Part shown: positions 48,346-60,865 of the stretch, one piece after another
How positions within the stretch are numbered: position 1 is the stretch's first letter
How the letters are laid out: each line of letters begins with the position of its first letter
NCBI GenBank assembly: GCA_948474755.1
Contig: CAOLHI010001291.1
Location: 1-64,000, forward strand
From: Ctenosaura bakeri
Taxonomy: Eukaryota; Chordata; Lepidosauria; Squamata; Iguanidae
Direction of reading: 5' to 3'
DNA: 64,000 nucleotides
Made by a program: the position numbers and the translations under genes
The notes under the pieces: model-generated
Told to the model about the DNA's origin: nothing
The model's database searches: none
The model's input: only the letters and a program-made list of their open reading frames with translations

Positions 48346-49166
48346 CTCTTTTCTAAATATTGACCTAATTTGATCGTAATCACAGTCCAGTTGTAAAAGT
48401 AATTTGTTGATTTTCAGAATTATTTGCTTTTGTTTTACTATTCATCATCCTGCCCTCAAATGTTACTTTTCTTAATTGTACATTAAGGGTAATATGTAAT
48501 CTCATGCAAGCTGTCTTTTCTCCCTTTCCCATACTGTTTACTCTTTGACCTCCTAAAATCTGATCCAGAGGGTCACCAACTTTTTAGAATAAATTTTGGA
48601 AGTACATGGAGGGCCCAGGGAGAGAAAGGGAATTACTTTCCTTTTGCTGATGAGGAAACACTCTGAATCTTAAGCAGCTCTCTTGAGAGAGATCATATCT
48701 GGAAATACGCAATTGAGGGCGTGTCATTTAATCCCATTTTATTTTCTTAGCAGTATAGAAACCTGATTCGTTACAAATAAAACCTAAAGCACTGCTGATT
48801 TAAAGAATGTACTTTCAGAGATATTCCCACTGTGGCACTGCCTATCCAGAGTGGTGGGATTGTGTGCTCTTAGAGATAATGGCAGTGGCACCATAGCTAA
48901 CACTTGTTACTACAGTGCAGAAGGATGCACCAGTAAACCATCTCCGAATGTCTTTTACCTTGAAAATTCTGTGATAAGGCAATTCAAAATGAAACAAGGG
49001 ATATATTAGAAATATACACAATTATTTTGAATATTCAGAAATATTAGAAAGAAAGTCTTAGATTTGAAATTGATAATATAAAGTAAGGGATTAAAGATAA
49101 CTATCTTAGCTAGATCTGCACAAGAACCCTTTGTAGTATTGTCTTTCTACACTTTTGTCTTTCTGT

Positions 49167-49580
49167 CCAGCATGGCATAGTGCTTTAAGAGTTGGACTAG
49201 GAAACTGGGAAACCAGAGTTTGAATCCTTGTTTGGCCATGGATCACCTTGGACAAGTAACACTCTCTCAGCTTCAAAGGAGGGCAAAGGCAAAACCCTTC
49301 TGAACTAATCTTGCCAGGAAAATCCCATAATAAGTTTGTCTTGTTGTGTTCCTCCAAGTCATTTCCAATTCATGGTGACCATAAGGCAAACTTTTCATAG
49401 GATTTTCTGGAGCTGAGTGTGTGTGATGCACCCCAGGGCCACCCACTGAGTTTTCATGGCTGAGCAAGAAATTGAATCATGGTCTCCAGGGTCGTCCAGT
49501 GCTCAAACCACTATACCACCCTCGCTCTTAGGGTTGGCATAAGTCAAAAACAACTTGAATGCACAGAGCAACAACAATAT
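49167..49580 (+). repeat. Sauria-type SINE split by a second SINE
   Basis: First part 49167-49342 (head 'cagcatggcatagtgc' to 'ataagtttgtctt'). Second part 49530-49580 ('agggttggcataagtcaaaaacaacttgaatgcacag'). Joined, they make one continuous consensus-like SINE. An antisense SINE lies between them. Confidence 0.82.
49343..49529 (-). repeat. Sauria-type SINE nested in another SINE
   Basis: 'gttgtgttcctccaagtcatttccaa' (tail complement) to 'ctcaaaccactataccaccctcgc' (head complement). The motif tctt at 49339-49342 recurs at 49526-49529, a possible short target duplication. Confidence 0.82.
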
Positions 49581-50815
49581 CCAGTGCTCAGTCTGTTATT
49601 CCTTGCTAACAGAAGTGCTTTCTATTTTAAAATGACACTGCATTAAGCAGTTACACAGTATGGTTTCTAGTTTTTATTGTCCTTTATATGAGGTGCCTAC
49701 TATACCTTGAAAGGAATATGAATGGAGTAATCTGTTCACCCAGTTCATTGATGCATGTAGGAGTTTGACATAGAATTACGCTTTTTAAGTTCTGAAAAGT
49801 GACTGAGTTAGTGATTTTAAGGCTATTTTATTTGATGTAATTTTTTTTATCCCATATAGTGCTGCCATATAGTGTAACACCCTATTGAACATATACCCTA
49901 ATGGGAATCATCTTATGGCAGCGTCTAACAGAACTATGCTGTGTCTGTTTATTGCTTTTTTTTTCTTGCAGTGAAAATCTGCTTACTAAATGTTGTTACT
50001 CCATTCCTTAGTGCACAGTTTCAACTCCAGCTATAACATCTACAGTAGATTGATATAGTCCAAATTTTATGACCTTTTTTATATACTTGATGTAGAACCA
50101 TCAAATATGCAGTTGTTTTTCCTTCAGTTTAATATACATTATTTTTCCTTCAAAGGACTACAGCTGAACTCCCCATGAAATAAATGAGATTAATTTATAT
50201 CTAAACATTTCCTGTTCAGAGGCTTAAAGAGCACCAACTAAAAGGTGTTTTTCCTTCATACATCGTATATACACAACTGTACTGATGAAAATGAGTGATT
50301 GCTTCAGTTTTCTTTTTATTGGGCAGAGTACAAAGAGCCTGAGCTCAGCATGCAGTCAGAAGAGGCTTTAGCATGTATTTTGGAACTTAGTCATAAAAAA
50401 AAAAAAAAAAACTGGCTAATAGGCTACCAGCAATTGAAGCTCTTTTTCATTCTCCTGCCTGCTCCTCTTGAATTATGAAAAGCTTGTATTGTACTACTTG
50501 GGTTGACAGTGGGCATTAAATATTTTGCTGGATTTTAATATGTCACGGAACCTTAGTTCCTTGATCAAGAAGGCCTTTTCTTTCATGCTGATGAAAACCA
50601 GGAATGTTGAAGGGGAGGAGGGTATGATCACTTGATGGTGAGTTGGAAAGAAACACATGAGATCATGTGAAAAGATCATGTGCAGCAGGTATAAAGCTAA
50701 CTCTCCAATTGCCTATCAAGCATTTTTCCTCGCTTTATCAGTCCAGAATTTCTGAGTGACCAGGGGGTTTCCTCCAGAGCCCTCTGTGACACACAGTTAC
50801 CCTATACACAGTTAT

Positions 50816-50880
50816 CTTGTCTGATTGTGGGACATCGGTAAGGTCAGGCCTGGTTAATACTTGCCTAGGAAGACACTAGA
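50816..50880 (+). repeat. 5S rRNA-derived SINE fragment (possible)
   Basis: 'tctgattgtgggacatcggtaaggtcaggcctggttaatacttg' resembles the 5S stretch with GGTCAGGCCTGGTTAGTACTTGG. Short and diverged. Confidence 0.45.
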
Positions 50881-51902
50881 GAAAACCAAGTATTTTCAGG
50901 CAGGGCTAGGAAGGAATCTTGTTCCGATGCAGCCTCTTTATTTTTATTTGGCTTTGTTAACAGCATAAATGCTAACAAGAACTCAGGGCTGCAGACACTT
51001 CTATGGACAGTAAAGGGCTGAGACAAGTGATAGCGTGGAGAGCAGCACATCTTGGTTAGTGTGTCTCCATTCTTATGTAGTTGAAATGTGAGCTCTCCCC
51101 CCTGCTGAGCTAAAATTAGAAGCATGTTTTATTCACACAGCTCAGATTATTTTCTTTATGCACACCCAGAACCATGACTCAGGCAAAAGATCAACAGGTA
51201 GCACTTCCACAGCAGGATAACTGCGCAATCCTCCTCTGAATCAGGAGTGATTGAAAGTTTTGATTGTACCTGATGCAGAGTGCGGCCAGAAATTACCGCC
51301 CTCCTAGCTGAGGCTGGTTAGAAAGAGTCAATGAGTCATGCAGACCCGCAGCATTCAAGTGCTTCTGTAGGCAACTGCTTTGAGCTCAGAAAACCTCTAT
51401 TTTATTTTTTTATATTTCTAACACATTTTTAGTTCTTACAGTATGTTAGACATATCTCTTTGCACATAATTTCAGAATGACTAATCTAGATGGAATGCTC
51501 ATGATCTGTCTAATTGATATATTCAATCTGTGGTGCTTGGTGAGACAAATCTAGTTAGCAAGGAATGGTGTCCTTTGTGCATCACTGATGTGCCATGTCA
51601 TTGAGCAGTCACAGCTGGGCAGTGGTTTCTTCTGCCTATTAGGCTTCCAAGGAGTGGGGAATAAGAAAAGTTGCAGTGTTAAAAAGAGACAGCATTACTA
51701 GAACAGAAGAGCCTTAGAAATTACTGTGGCAGCTACTTAAATTTAACAGATGTAAAATTGATGGCCTGGTGTGGCCAAGTAAGTTTGGTAAGCATTACTG
51801 CAGCTCAGAGGGCAAGCAGAAGGGAAACAGTAGGTGGAGCAGGGGTAGTGGATAGATACATCTATGTAATAGATTGCTCCAGAGGCTTTGCAATTGATTT
51901 TA

Positions 51903-52000
51903 TTCTGCTTTCCAAATTGCAACTCCCAGCACTCCACCATTTGTTACGCTGACTTGGGATGATGGGAGTTGCAATCCAAGAACATCTGAAAGGTCACAGA
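51903..52000. repeat. Palindromic MITE copy
   Basis: 'gcaactcccagcactccacc' and 'gatgggagttgcaatccaagaacatctg' are inverted arms of the family listed at 1530. Confidence 0.62.
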
Positions 52001-54531
52001 CTTCCCACCCTCGAGTAAAACCTTTGTGATAGGAAGGACTATTTGCTGCTATTAGACAAGTACGGAAGAACTAAGACTTGTCATTTTGAAAGATAAAGTG
52101 GTTATCTATATTGATTGTGAAAAGGCAGCTTACACTTCTGATAAGAGTCTGGTTAAAATTTCTTTAAAATAGATTGTTAAATAAGAGAGGAATCTGAATC
52201 TGAAGAGGAAGTTTTAAAGAGGTGATAAAATGCTCCATTATCTGGGTGAAAACATTTTAACTGAAGTTTTGAGATAAAGTTGGTGATAGCCTAACACCAT
52301 GGAAGAACATTTTTCAGATAACTGATAATAATGGATAGTAAAGCCAGGGGACTTGCTGAGATTTTGAACCTAATTTTGCCATTAGCTTATTTTTAGTGAC
52401 AAGAGTGGCATTTACGATGATAAAATTGTAAAGTTTGTTGCTCTGAGTCACCTTGCTTAAGTTAGTACTTGAAATACTCTTACCAATTGCAAAATTACCA
52501 TAATTTTTTAACACCGTGGTTAGAGAAAAGAGAATTGGTTGTGTATATTTCAGTTTGCAGCTTTCTCCATTGTATAAATACACTTTCTGTTAATAGAACT
52601 TGACTCTGGGCACTTCTCTTAATGTAGCCTTATTACATTCTGTGCTTTTTCTGAAGAGACCACCCATTGTGTGGTTGCATTCACTGGTAAACACTAAGAT
52701 ATCAAGATCCCATTTAATTGTCATGTGAAAGGGACGTCTGTAAAAAGAGAATACGTTTGTGTAGGAAGTGTGCTAGAGGAGATAGATAAATATGCGTGTA
52801 TATGAGTGTATAAAGTATATTTTAAATGACTTTGTTAGTGAAATTTGCTTTGGCAGCAAACCAAAGGAGCAGAAAACTCCTGCAAGGAAAACATCACAAT
52901 TTCAGCCAAAGAAAACATTTTCTGTGCCTGGTAGCATTGCTTGATTTATTAATACTATTTTCAGCTCTTTTTGATCACATACATTTTAAGAAGACAAATA
53001 TTCATTAGGGATCCCATGTATAAACAGCTAGTGTTCTCTCTCCATTTCCATTTAAAGACTCCTACAAGGTGTCGTTTGAAATTCCAGGGCAAGTTGCCAT
53101 AGATATAACCATATAATTTACAAAATATTGCTGAAGAACCTTCCAATTCAAACCATAAGACAGCCAGTGATTCGTAAATACTCTGCTGCTTGCCATAAAG
53201 CAGCCCAACCATTCCCTCACATCGCAGCAAGTAAGCAAATGGCAGATGTGACATCCATGCCTTAAAGCTCTCGTGACAAACATCTACAAAGTCTTCTAAA
53301 CAGTTGGACTAAAACAGCTTGTTACCCACCTCTCTCCTATTGATAACGAGCATTTTTGAATATGCAAATATCTAACAAATACTTGATACTCAACATTTGA
53401 CATCAGCAGTTTTTTGTTATAACTCTGTCTTGCAGTAGCATTTAGTTAGCTTTGTAATCTCAAGTTCTACAGCTGATATCCCTCCCTTGCTGTTAGTTGC
53501 TTTCTAGTTTTACTCAACTAGGAGGTCACAGATTTGGGTCTGTGTGGAGGTGGCAAGCACAAAACTGTTGCAAGGGATGTTGAGTGATGTATGCCACTCA
53601 AAATAGTCATGTCTCTTGTTAATACAAAATATAGGAAGTGGCAGAACAATAGTCAGTTAAATCTTTATGATTGTTTTTCTAATTCTGATGACTTGGGATA
53701 TCAGTCAGGTGGAACAGCTAAGCCGGTACACACTTTTCCAAGAAAACACCATGTTTATACCACCTGTGGACATACTGTCATTTAAAAAAAAAATATATTA
53801 TTGCATGTGTTATTGCACAGTAGACCTTGCTGAGCATGATGTACTGCAGAAGATGATAATTACCTCTGACACAATGTCCTGTGTTCTAGCAGTTTTGTTT
53901 GATAAGGTGAAATTGTCTTGTTCAGCACAGATGTTTGTTAAATTAAAAACACTATTTAAATCTTATTTTAAGATTTCTATTTAATTTAATGTGCAATAGT
54001 ACATGCTCTAGTATCTGAAAAATGATTGTGGTGTATTCATGCACAGTCATGTTAATTGGATATTTTTCTGAAAAAGTGAAAAAGTTGTTGTAAAGCTGAG
54101 TTAGGCTGCTGAGCTATTTTTTCCTTAAAGAAGGCTTAATCAAATATTATTATTATACAAAATTCTTAACAATGTTAGTACCCAAACCTTTACTAGTTTC
54201 TTAAACCTATGAGATAGTAATCAATTTTCTTTTCAAATTCTTCTGTGGTTGTTTGTGTGTGTGATGTACATCTGTAATGGGTGAAATACACTTTACTGAT
54301 CCCTCCACATTAGTTTATAGTAGCAGATGTTGGTAGCTCTGATGTCAGTGGAATGGCAAATCCACTCAGGACCTTAGTCCAGATTTTAAAAGAGCTGTCC
54401 AAGGTCTGAATCCGTTTGGGGAATAGTTTTGAGCTTAAACACAAGTAAAGCACAAAAGTTATGTAAGACCTAACTCAGTGGACCACTCAAAAAACAGAGT
54501 TAGGATATAAATATAAATCTTGTATAACTAA

Positions 54532-54718
54532 AATGTGAGCCATTGTGGTATAGCATCTTGAGTATTGGACTGTGTCCCTGGAGACCAGGGTTTAATTCCC
54601 CACTCAGCCATGGAAACCCATTGAGTGACCTTGAGCATGCCACACACTCTCAGCCCCAAAAGCCCATGATAGCTTTGCCTCGGGAACAACTTGAAGGCAC
54701 ACAACAACAACAACAAAT
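54532..54718 (+). repeat. Sauria-type SINE with internal deletion
   Basis: Head 'gtgagccattgtggtatagc', B box 'agggtttaattcccc', body 'ccatggaaacccattgagtgacc', tail 'aacttgaaggcacacaacaacaacaacaa'. The middle between 'cagccccaaa' and 'agcccatgatag' is shortened compared with other copies. Confidence 0.88.
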
Positions 54719-55346
54719 ATAAAAATATATAATGTATCTATAAAAACAATCAGTTGTTCACATTTGAACTACACAGTCCAAATTGATGTATAGCAACATG
54801 GAAGAAGGACCATAAGACATGAATCTTTAGCTGGATAACAATAAATGGTTAATAGTCTTGGCAGATTCTTCGTGAGACCAGACATGGTTTGACTGCCAGT
54901 CTTCCTCAGTGGTCAGTGGAGTTGTTCTGTTCTCTTTCTTTCCAAAAGGCCAACACAAAAGTATAAATTTCTAAAACATAAAAAGGCCTCTTCTCCTTCA
55001 CTATCCACTACCCACTGATACCAGAGCCTCCCGCCTCTATTGATTTGTACTGAACATAGTTGCCTTACTGAATCCACTTGTACTTTAGGGAAGTGGTATA
55101 AATAACCCTGCTGTGCATTAAGGGGCTGACACAGATAGCTTTCTTGTTTTCTGCAGTAATTCATTCTGATTTTGTGAAGTTGTAAGCTGTGTTCTTGATA
55201 ATGGGTTAGTTCTGTGTATGTTTTGTATCTAGTCTTAAGGCAGACATATGTGCCTTGGCTCTTAATATTACAATAGATTCAAATATCTGTATCAGCTAGT
55301 AGCTGATGACTGTGAGCTCTACTTTGTGGTGGCAGCCGTTGTTGAT

Positions 55347-55378
55347 ATGATTAAACCTGTACATGATTAAACCTGTAC
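55347..55378. repeat. 16-bp perfect tandem duplication
   Basis: Two copies of atgattaaacctgtac, back to back. Confidence 0.95.
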
Positions 55379-56917
55379 TGTGCATATAAAACTAAATGTT
55401 GATTATGTCCAAATAAAGAAAATTATGATTGTCTGTCCATATGAATCTAGTAGTCTTAGGTGGAAGGGAAGCAGTATGGATGGTTATGAGTTTCCATAAT
55501 GTACTATCATAAATCTTTGTACTTTTTTTTTTTCTCAAAATAGAATTGCTTCTTTAAAATGATCAAGAACTGAATAAAATGCAGAAACTTTGCAGCATAT
55601 GCCAACAGTTGCCTGCTAAAATATTGTTGTAAAAATTGCTAGAATGTAGTCGCCAGCTTTCACAGCTGCACAGTAAGGCAGAAGTTTAATCCATTACGTA
55701 GTGTATCTCTGTCCTAGGAAAGGCTGCACTTGTTGAATTCTGCCTACCACCGGAATGGTGAAAGGCACAGGAACCCTGCCAGAAAAAACATGGTGTTAAC
55801 AAATTAATACAATTTAACTATTTGAAGCAAGGGATGGAGTTTTTTCCTGACATAATGAGAATATTTCAACTTGATGCTTATAGCTTCTGTTGGTTGTTGA
55901 TAATGAATAGTGCTGGAAAGCTTTGTACAGAAGTGATAAACATTGTTTCTAACATTTTTATTGTTACAAGCCCCGCACTCACTGGACAGGAGGACAGAAG
56001 GGAAGAAAGTAAGGGGACAGAGACAAAAGGTGGCACAGGCATGAAGCCAAGCAAAGCAAAAGAGCAAAGAAGCAGGAAACTTAAGGAACAGAAAATAAAG
56101 AATCACAGGGAGAGGGCGATAAGGCAAGGCTAGCAATCCAGGGAAAGGCCTGGGCTGCTTCCCAGCTCAGTATAACTCATTCCTTCCATGGAGCAAGTCT
56201 TGACAATGTCAGTTTTGTACACATTTCCTTCTTGTATTGTGCACATCTCCAGTCTGCCTGTTCATCTTCTTCAGTCCATCTGTGAATGCCTATCCGCTCT
56301 CCTTCTCTGAATCACTCCCATTTATCCCAGCTACAGAATAGGGCTCATTGCACTTGTGAGCAGGAAGAAAAAGCAGTAGAATGCACATATAGCCTTTCAT
56401 CTGACCAATACTACTATGTTGCTTCATCCTTGGTATTTGAGTTGTATTCATTTCACAGAAACCATTGAGCATATAAAATCTATGCACAGTGGTTAAGCAG
56501 AATGCCCTGCCCTGCCAAAATGCCTCCCTTGTCTTCAGATTCCACTTCACAGCCACACATTGGATCTGTGCCATGGGTCCAGTGCACATAGAATTCAACC
56601 TGCATGGCGTAAATACTCACAATCTGTTTGCTGGTTTTTTATTTTTATTGTGCGGGGAGTCTGCTTGAGCTTATATACAGAGGATTCACTTCCATTGTGT
56701 TGTAGCAAGAACTGTTGATACAGGACAGGGCAAGTGCTGTGCATGAACTGAAAAAGACACAAATCTCCCAAGTGTGTACAGAGATTTCAATTTGCTTGCT
56801 TTTCCAAGTCCCAGCTGTGAAGACTGCAGATGTCATTCATGTGAGAACAGATGCTGACTCCTTCCCTCCTCCCCACCTCCCCTACATTCTCAGAAAAAGA
56901 AAGATGTTCCATTAACT

Positions 56918-56946
56918 TGCCTCACAATCTTTTTGATTGTGAGGCA
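56918..56946. other. Perfect 12-bp hairpin
   Basis: tgcctcacaatc at 56918-56929 and its exact reverse complement at 56935-56946, separated by five T. Too short for a miRNA precursor on its own. Confidence 0.8.
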
Positions 56947-58929
56947 CAGCTTTAAGAGGCTATAAATCTGCCTTCTCATTATGAAGGGCAGCAATAGATT
57001 GATTTATGGCGAAGAGCAACTGTTGGACTTAAACTGAGTACATGAAAATGCAGGTTAGCACTGAATTTTTGCATAGGTCAGACCTTACCACTGCTGAGTT
57101 CTGTTTGTATGTGTTTGGGGATTTTGTATTCTGTTAATTGAGTTAGTAATTTATACCTATGAAAGTCCTGCATCTGTCTTCATTAACTTGGACGGAAGCC
57201 AAAGAGCTATACCTAGCTTGAAGCTGCAGCCACATTGGGATGAGTTTCCATTCCTGCACAAGGTACGATGGGCATTCACACTCATCAGAAATGACCTGAA
57301 CATGCTATCCTTATGGCCCTGCCATAAAAATTTCTCCCTAGTATGAATATCTCTTGTTGCCCTACTAGCCTTAACTGGGTTCAGTACCGCAGGCTTCCAT
57401 TGAAAAGAGAGATGACACTGTTAAAAATGCATGGGGCTCATTTGCAAGTCATATTGTTACATTTGATCCAAATATACCTTTCCTTCCCATGGCCCTATTG
57501 TTGCTTGCAATTTCTTGATATGCTGAATTAACTGCTGCCCTCTGGCAACCAATCAGACTTCTTTCTGCTGTACAGCTGATCAGGGATCATCTTTGTAATT
57601 GGGTATCTATCCCTATGAGCTTCTTAGCTCCAAGGTTCATAAGAAGTTTGGAGGCTTGCTGGCTTTCGTGCTAAGATACCAAGGATGGCAGTGTAGCCAA
57701 CTTACCCATAAACTACATGAAAAGCTGTTGACATGCTTCTGTGATTGCTAATGGGCAAGTGACCATTTTTTAAAAACTTCTTTCCTCTTACATAAAAGCA
57801 TCAGTGATATCAAAAGTATTTTCTGCATTGGTTGATAGTAAAAGAGTTTTTGTGCAGTTTTGAACCTTTTTTGTGAAAAATTCATTTGTACAAATAATAC
57901 AAAACATTATTTTCCCATACAAAATTATATTTTGCTCAAAATACTTCTCTATTTTTGACATACAACGTTTTTCTTTCAGTTAATTTTTTGCAAGCAAGCA
58001 ATAAATAAATATGAAAAAAAATTATATGGGGGTTGGCCACTTCTTCAATGCCTTTTTCTCATGGAAGATGCAGCGGGGGAAATGAGTCTTCTTTTCATTA
58101 CTGTACCAGATAATCTCACCTGAGAGCAGTCAAACTGAAAAGCACCTTTCACATTTTTCTATACCAGAGGCTGTTGGTTGCTTTTTGCATATGGCTAGAC
58201 TGCAAACCGTATTTTGGGTCTTAGCTAACAAGGTCAGCGAAAATGTTGTAATTCCCTGTCATAATCAAACATTATTTTTTGAGAAAGCAGTAGGTTCATA
58301 AGCAACACATTTATTTATTGATAAAACATTTCTTAACATTTAATCTGTTGGTCTCAAAAATAAATCAGACTTGTTTAATGTTCCCTTTGTTAATAGAATC
58401 CAGGATCAAATTTAAGTGTCTAGGAAATTTGAGTGGTTCCATTTTTTGGACATTTTTGCTTTACAAAATTTTTGCTTTACATGTTTCTTCCTCAGATCAG
58501 TCAACCATTACTTTTGTGAAGGCAGGCATATCTTGAATAGATTGGTCTTACTAGTAGACCATAGTCTTTACCTATTTTGTCCTGACCATTCTTACAGGCT
58601 CACTTTCACTGCAGTTGACTAACCCTGTTCAGAACTCAGCTGCAGCATTTTAAACTACAAAACAAAGTTGGCAAGAACCTTTCTTGAGATAATTTTATAC
58701 TTTTTAAATACAGTTGTTTTGTAAAGGCAAGCAAGCTACTTAAAGACCTTTCCCCAGTATACAGCTTGGTAATTTCAGTTCCAAAGCTGTATTTTCTAAA
58801 GTGACTCAAAGATACACTCAGATATTATTCTGTTGATATTATATGTACCTTCATATTCACCTATTAACAGAGTGAAGATGTAGTGAAGAACATGGCGAAG
58901 TAGCTATGGAAAGGAGAGAGCTTGGAAAA

Positions 58930-59012
58930 TTACTTTTTTGAACTGTAATTCCTACAATCCAGTTGCCATGCTGGGTGTGGGATTTTGGTCCAAAAAAAAA
59001 AATTCCAAACTC
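58930..59012. repeat. Palindromic MITE fragment (possible)
   Basis: 'gaactgtaattcctacaatccagttgccatgctgggtgtggg' and 'ggtccaaaa' recall the family listed at 1530, but the match is weak. Confidence 0.4.
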
Positions 59013-59940
59013 TGGGAAGGAGTAGGGAGCACCTTATCCTGTCATTTTTAGTGCTGGGTATGTATACATTTTCCATGTAGATGTGGTTTTGTTCTGTCAG
59101 CATCTCTTTTGACAGCTTCACTGAGAGCATGAACAGACAGGATGTCTGCACCATTGGAAATGTATTTCAAAGGAACATGTTGGTGATGAAGGTGGAAGGA
59201 AGCATGTCAGTTAAGATGTGGAAGAAAATATGCTAAATATTTAGAAATGTTATTTTTAAAATTTTTTATTTTATTTTAAAAGTATCAGCTCTGGGGAGAG
59301 GTTTGACATGTACAAAAGTGTCTTTATGCATTCAAACTAACTGCATTGGACTGATTAGTATGTAATGAAATAGTCAGAATTATATTCCCATTATCATCAT
59401 TCCTTCTAATAGTGGCTTAGGTGGCTGAATGGCTATTGGTTTGGAACTAAAATAGGACAATGCAAAAATAAGGCAAGAGATTTCCTTACTATGCTGCAGT
59501 ACAGAAATTTGTAAATCAAAAATAAGAGAGTGTTCGTTTTTTTAAAAAAAGCACATGGTAACAACAATATACACATATAGAACAATGCACATGCAAAAAG
59601 ATAAAATAGTACCTGCAAACTGTAAGCTAAAGGTCCTAAACAAGTTTAAGCAGGTCTGGGCTGGGCCTCCTTCCTCTTACACTAGTTGCACAAGTATCAT
59701 CCAGTTCTTGGTAATCTCAGCTCTGTTTTCTTGGGGTGACTGGAGCCAAGAAAAGGCTTCATAAATCAGGTTAAAACAATGTTGCCTTCCTGATGAGTGA
59801 GCAAGAAGGTGGGCTTGGAGGAAGAACAGGCTGGAACTGAAACTGGAAGAAAAGAAGGGAACTTTGGATGCTCATCTAAGACCATGCTGCCCCTGTTTCT
59901 CTGGTGTATCCCAGTTTGCCAGTACAACAGCCAAGATTTG

Positions 59941-60003
59941 GTATCCTTACAATTTAATACTAGGCCTGTTGGGCATCCCTACAATTTAATACTAGGCCTG
60001 TTG
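59941..60003. repeat. 31-bp tandem duplication
   Basis: Both copies contain tacaatttaatactaggcctg preceded by catcc/tatcc; the period is 32 bp. Confidence 0.9.
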
Positions 60004-60311
60004 CATAAGGAATGCATAGAAGTTTCTGACTTGTCTGTGCATTGCTGTGTAACCTTGACCTTTAAGAGTGTAGCCATTGTTTTCTGAACTGTTAATGATT
60101 CTTAGATCCTTAGCGAGTAGCATAGAAAGAAGTTTTGCATGGGATGTGCAGGTGGGACTGCCCCTGCCATAATGTTATCATTTGAGCTGCTGCTGAGACC
60201 AAAGTAATTCGTAATTATTTAAAGTTTTGAAAATCCAATGAATGCACTAATTTTTCTGGTTTGGTTTTGTTTTGCTTCTGTTGTCTTCCCCTATTCTCTC
60301 CCCTCCCTAAG

Positions 60312-60390
60312 TCTGAGCAACCTAGCCCTGCCAGTTCAAGCTCGAGTTCCAGCTCAAGTTTTACACCATCTCAGAACAGCCGACAGCAAG
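60312..60390 (+). CDS. MLLT3: MLLT3 (AF9) exon: second serine-rich segment
   Basis: The 79 nt read SEQPSPASSSSSSS..., then FTPSQNSRQQ, and end with the first base of a split Gly codon. This follows the human AF9 order SKSD / SEQPSPASS...FTPSQTRQQ / GPLRS. It joins in phase 0 to the exon ending at 32682 and leaves in phase 1. The donor is CAAG/gtaaca. The acceptor after a long pyrimidine tract is ...ccctaag, i.e. AAG rather than CAG or TAG. The next exon (GPLRS... and the C-terminal AHD that binds DOT1L, AF4 and CBX8) is beyond the window. The + reading past 60390 is intron. Confidence 0.95.
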
Positions 60391-60599
60391 GTAACAATAA
60401 AGAGAGAAAAGGAATTTTGGCCTGGGAACCAGGCAAATGAAAATCAAATAGCATTCAAGCTGGCTGCATATTTCTTTGCTTATTTTTGCTGTTTATTACA
60501 TGGGCCTAAATCTAATAGCCTCAATTAGAAGACAGCCTAGAATTCCTATTGACTTAGTGGATCCATTCCAATTGCACTTAAAAGTTTGATTTAGACTTT

Positions 60600-60865
60600 G
60601 TTATCCTGTCCTCCCTCTCATTTCATACCCACAAGGTAGGTTTGCCTGAGAGAGGAAGCAACTGGTTGACCCCATGAACTTGGTTGCTTTGAGTATCTCC
60701 CTTATCGTAGATTGACACCCAGAGATGTGAAATTTAGAGACCTTGAGATATTCTTCTACACCTATACCAGTGACTCTGCAAGCTAGGAATGATGGATCCA
60801 GCATCAGGAGAGACATACATTCCCCATCCCTATTCTAACCACTGTACTGTGCTGCCTCAGACTTG
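60600..60865 (-). repeat. Degraded tRNA-derived SINE (possible)
   Basis: 'cacaaggtaggtttgcctgagagagg' and 'attctaaccactgtactgtgctgcct' recall the two ends of an antisense amniote MIR/Sauria-like SINE. The middle is not recognisable. Confidence 0.4.

Larger units (their letters stand above)
32683..60311 (+). other. MLLT3: MLLT3 large intron (27.6 kb)
   Basis: No exon was recognised inside. It holds the DNA transposons, SINEs and LINEs listed separately, densest between 41.5 and 49.6 kb. Largely unclassified, apparently repeat-poor sequence lies at about 32.7-34.9, 37.0-39.0, 39.8-41.5, 49.6-51.9, 52.0-54.5 and 54.8-60.3 kb, and would be where regulatory elements could lie. A fragment resembling a Tigger end lies near 32999-33130 (low confidence). 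It ends with a long pyrimidine tract and an aag acceptor at 60311. Confidence 0.9.

Noticed and set aside
56918..56946. Possible microRNA precursor
   Set aside because: The stem is only 12 bp with a 5-nt loop, and flanking bases do not extend the pairing. Kept only as a hairpin.
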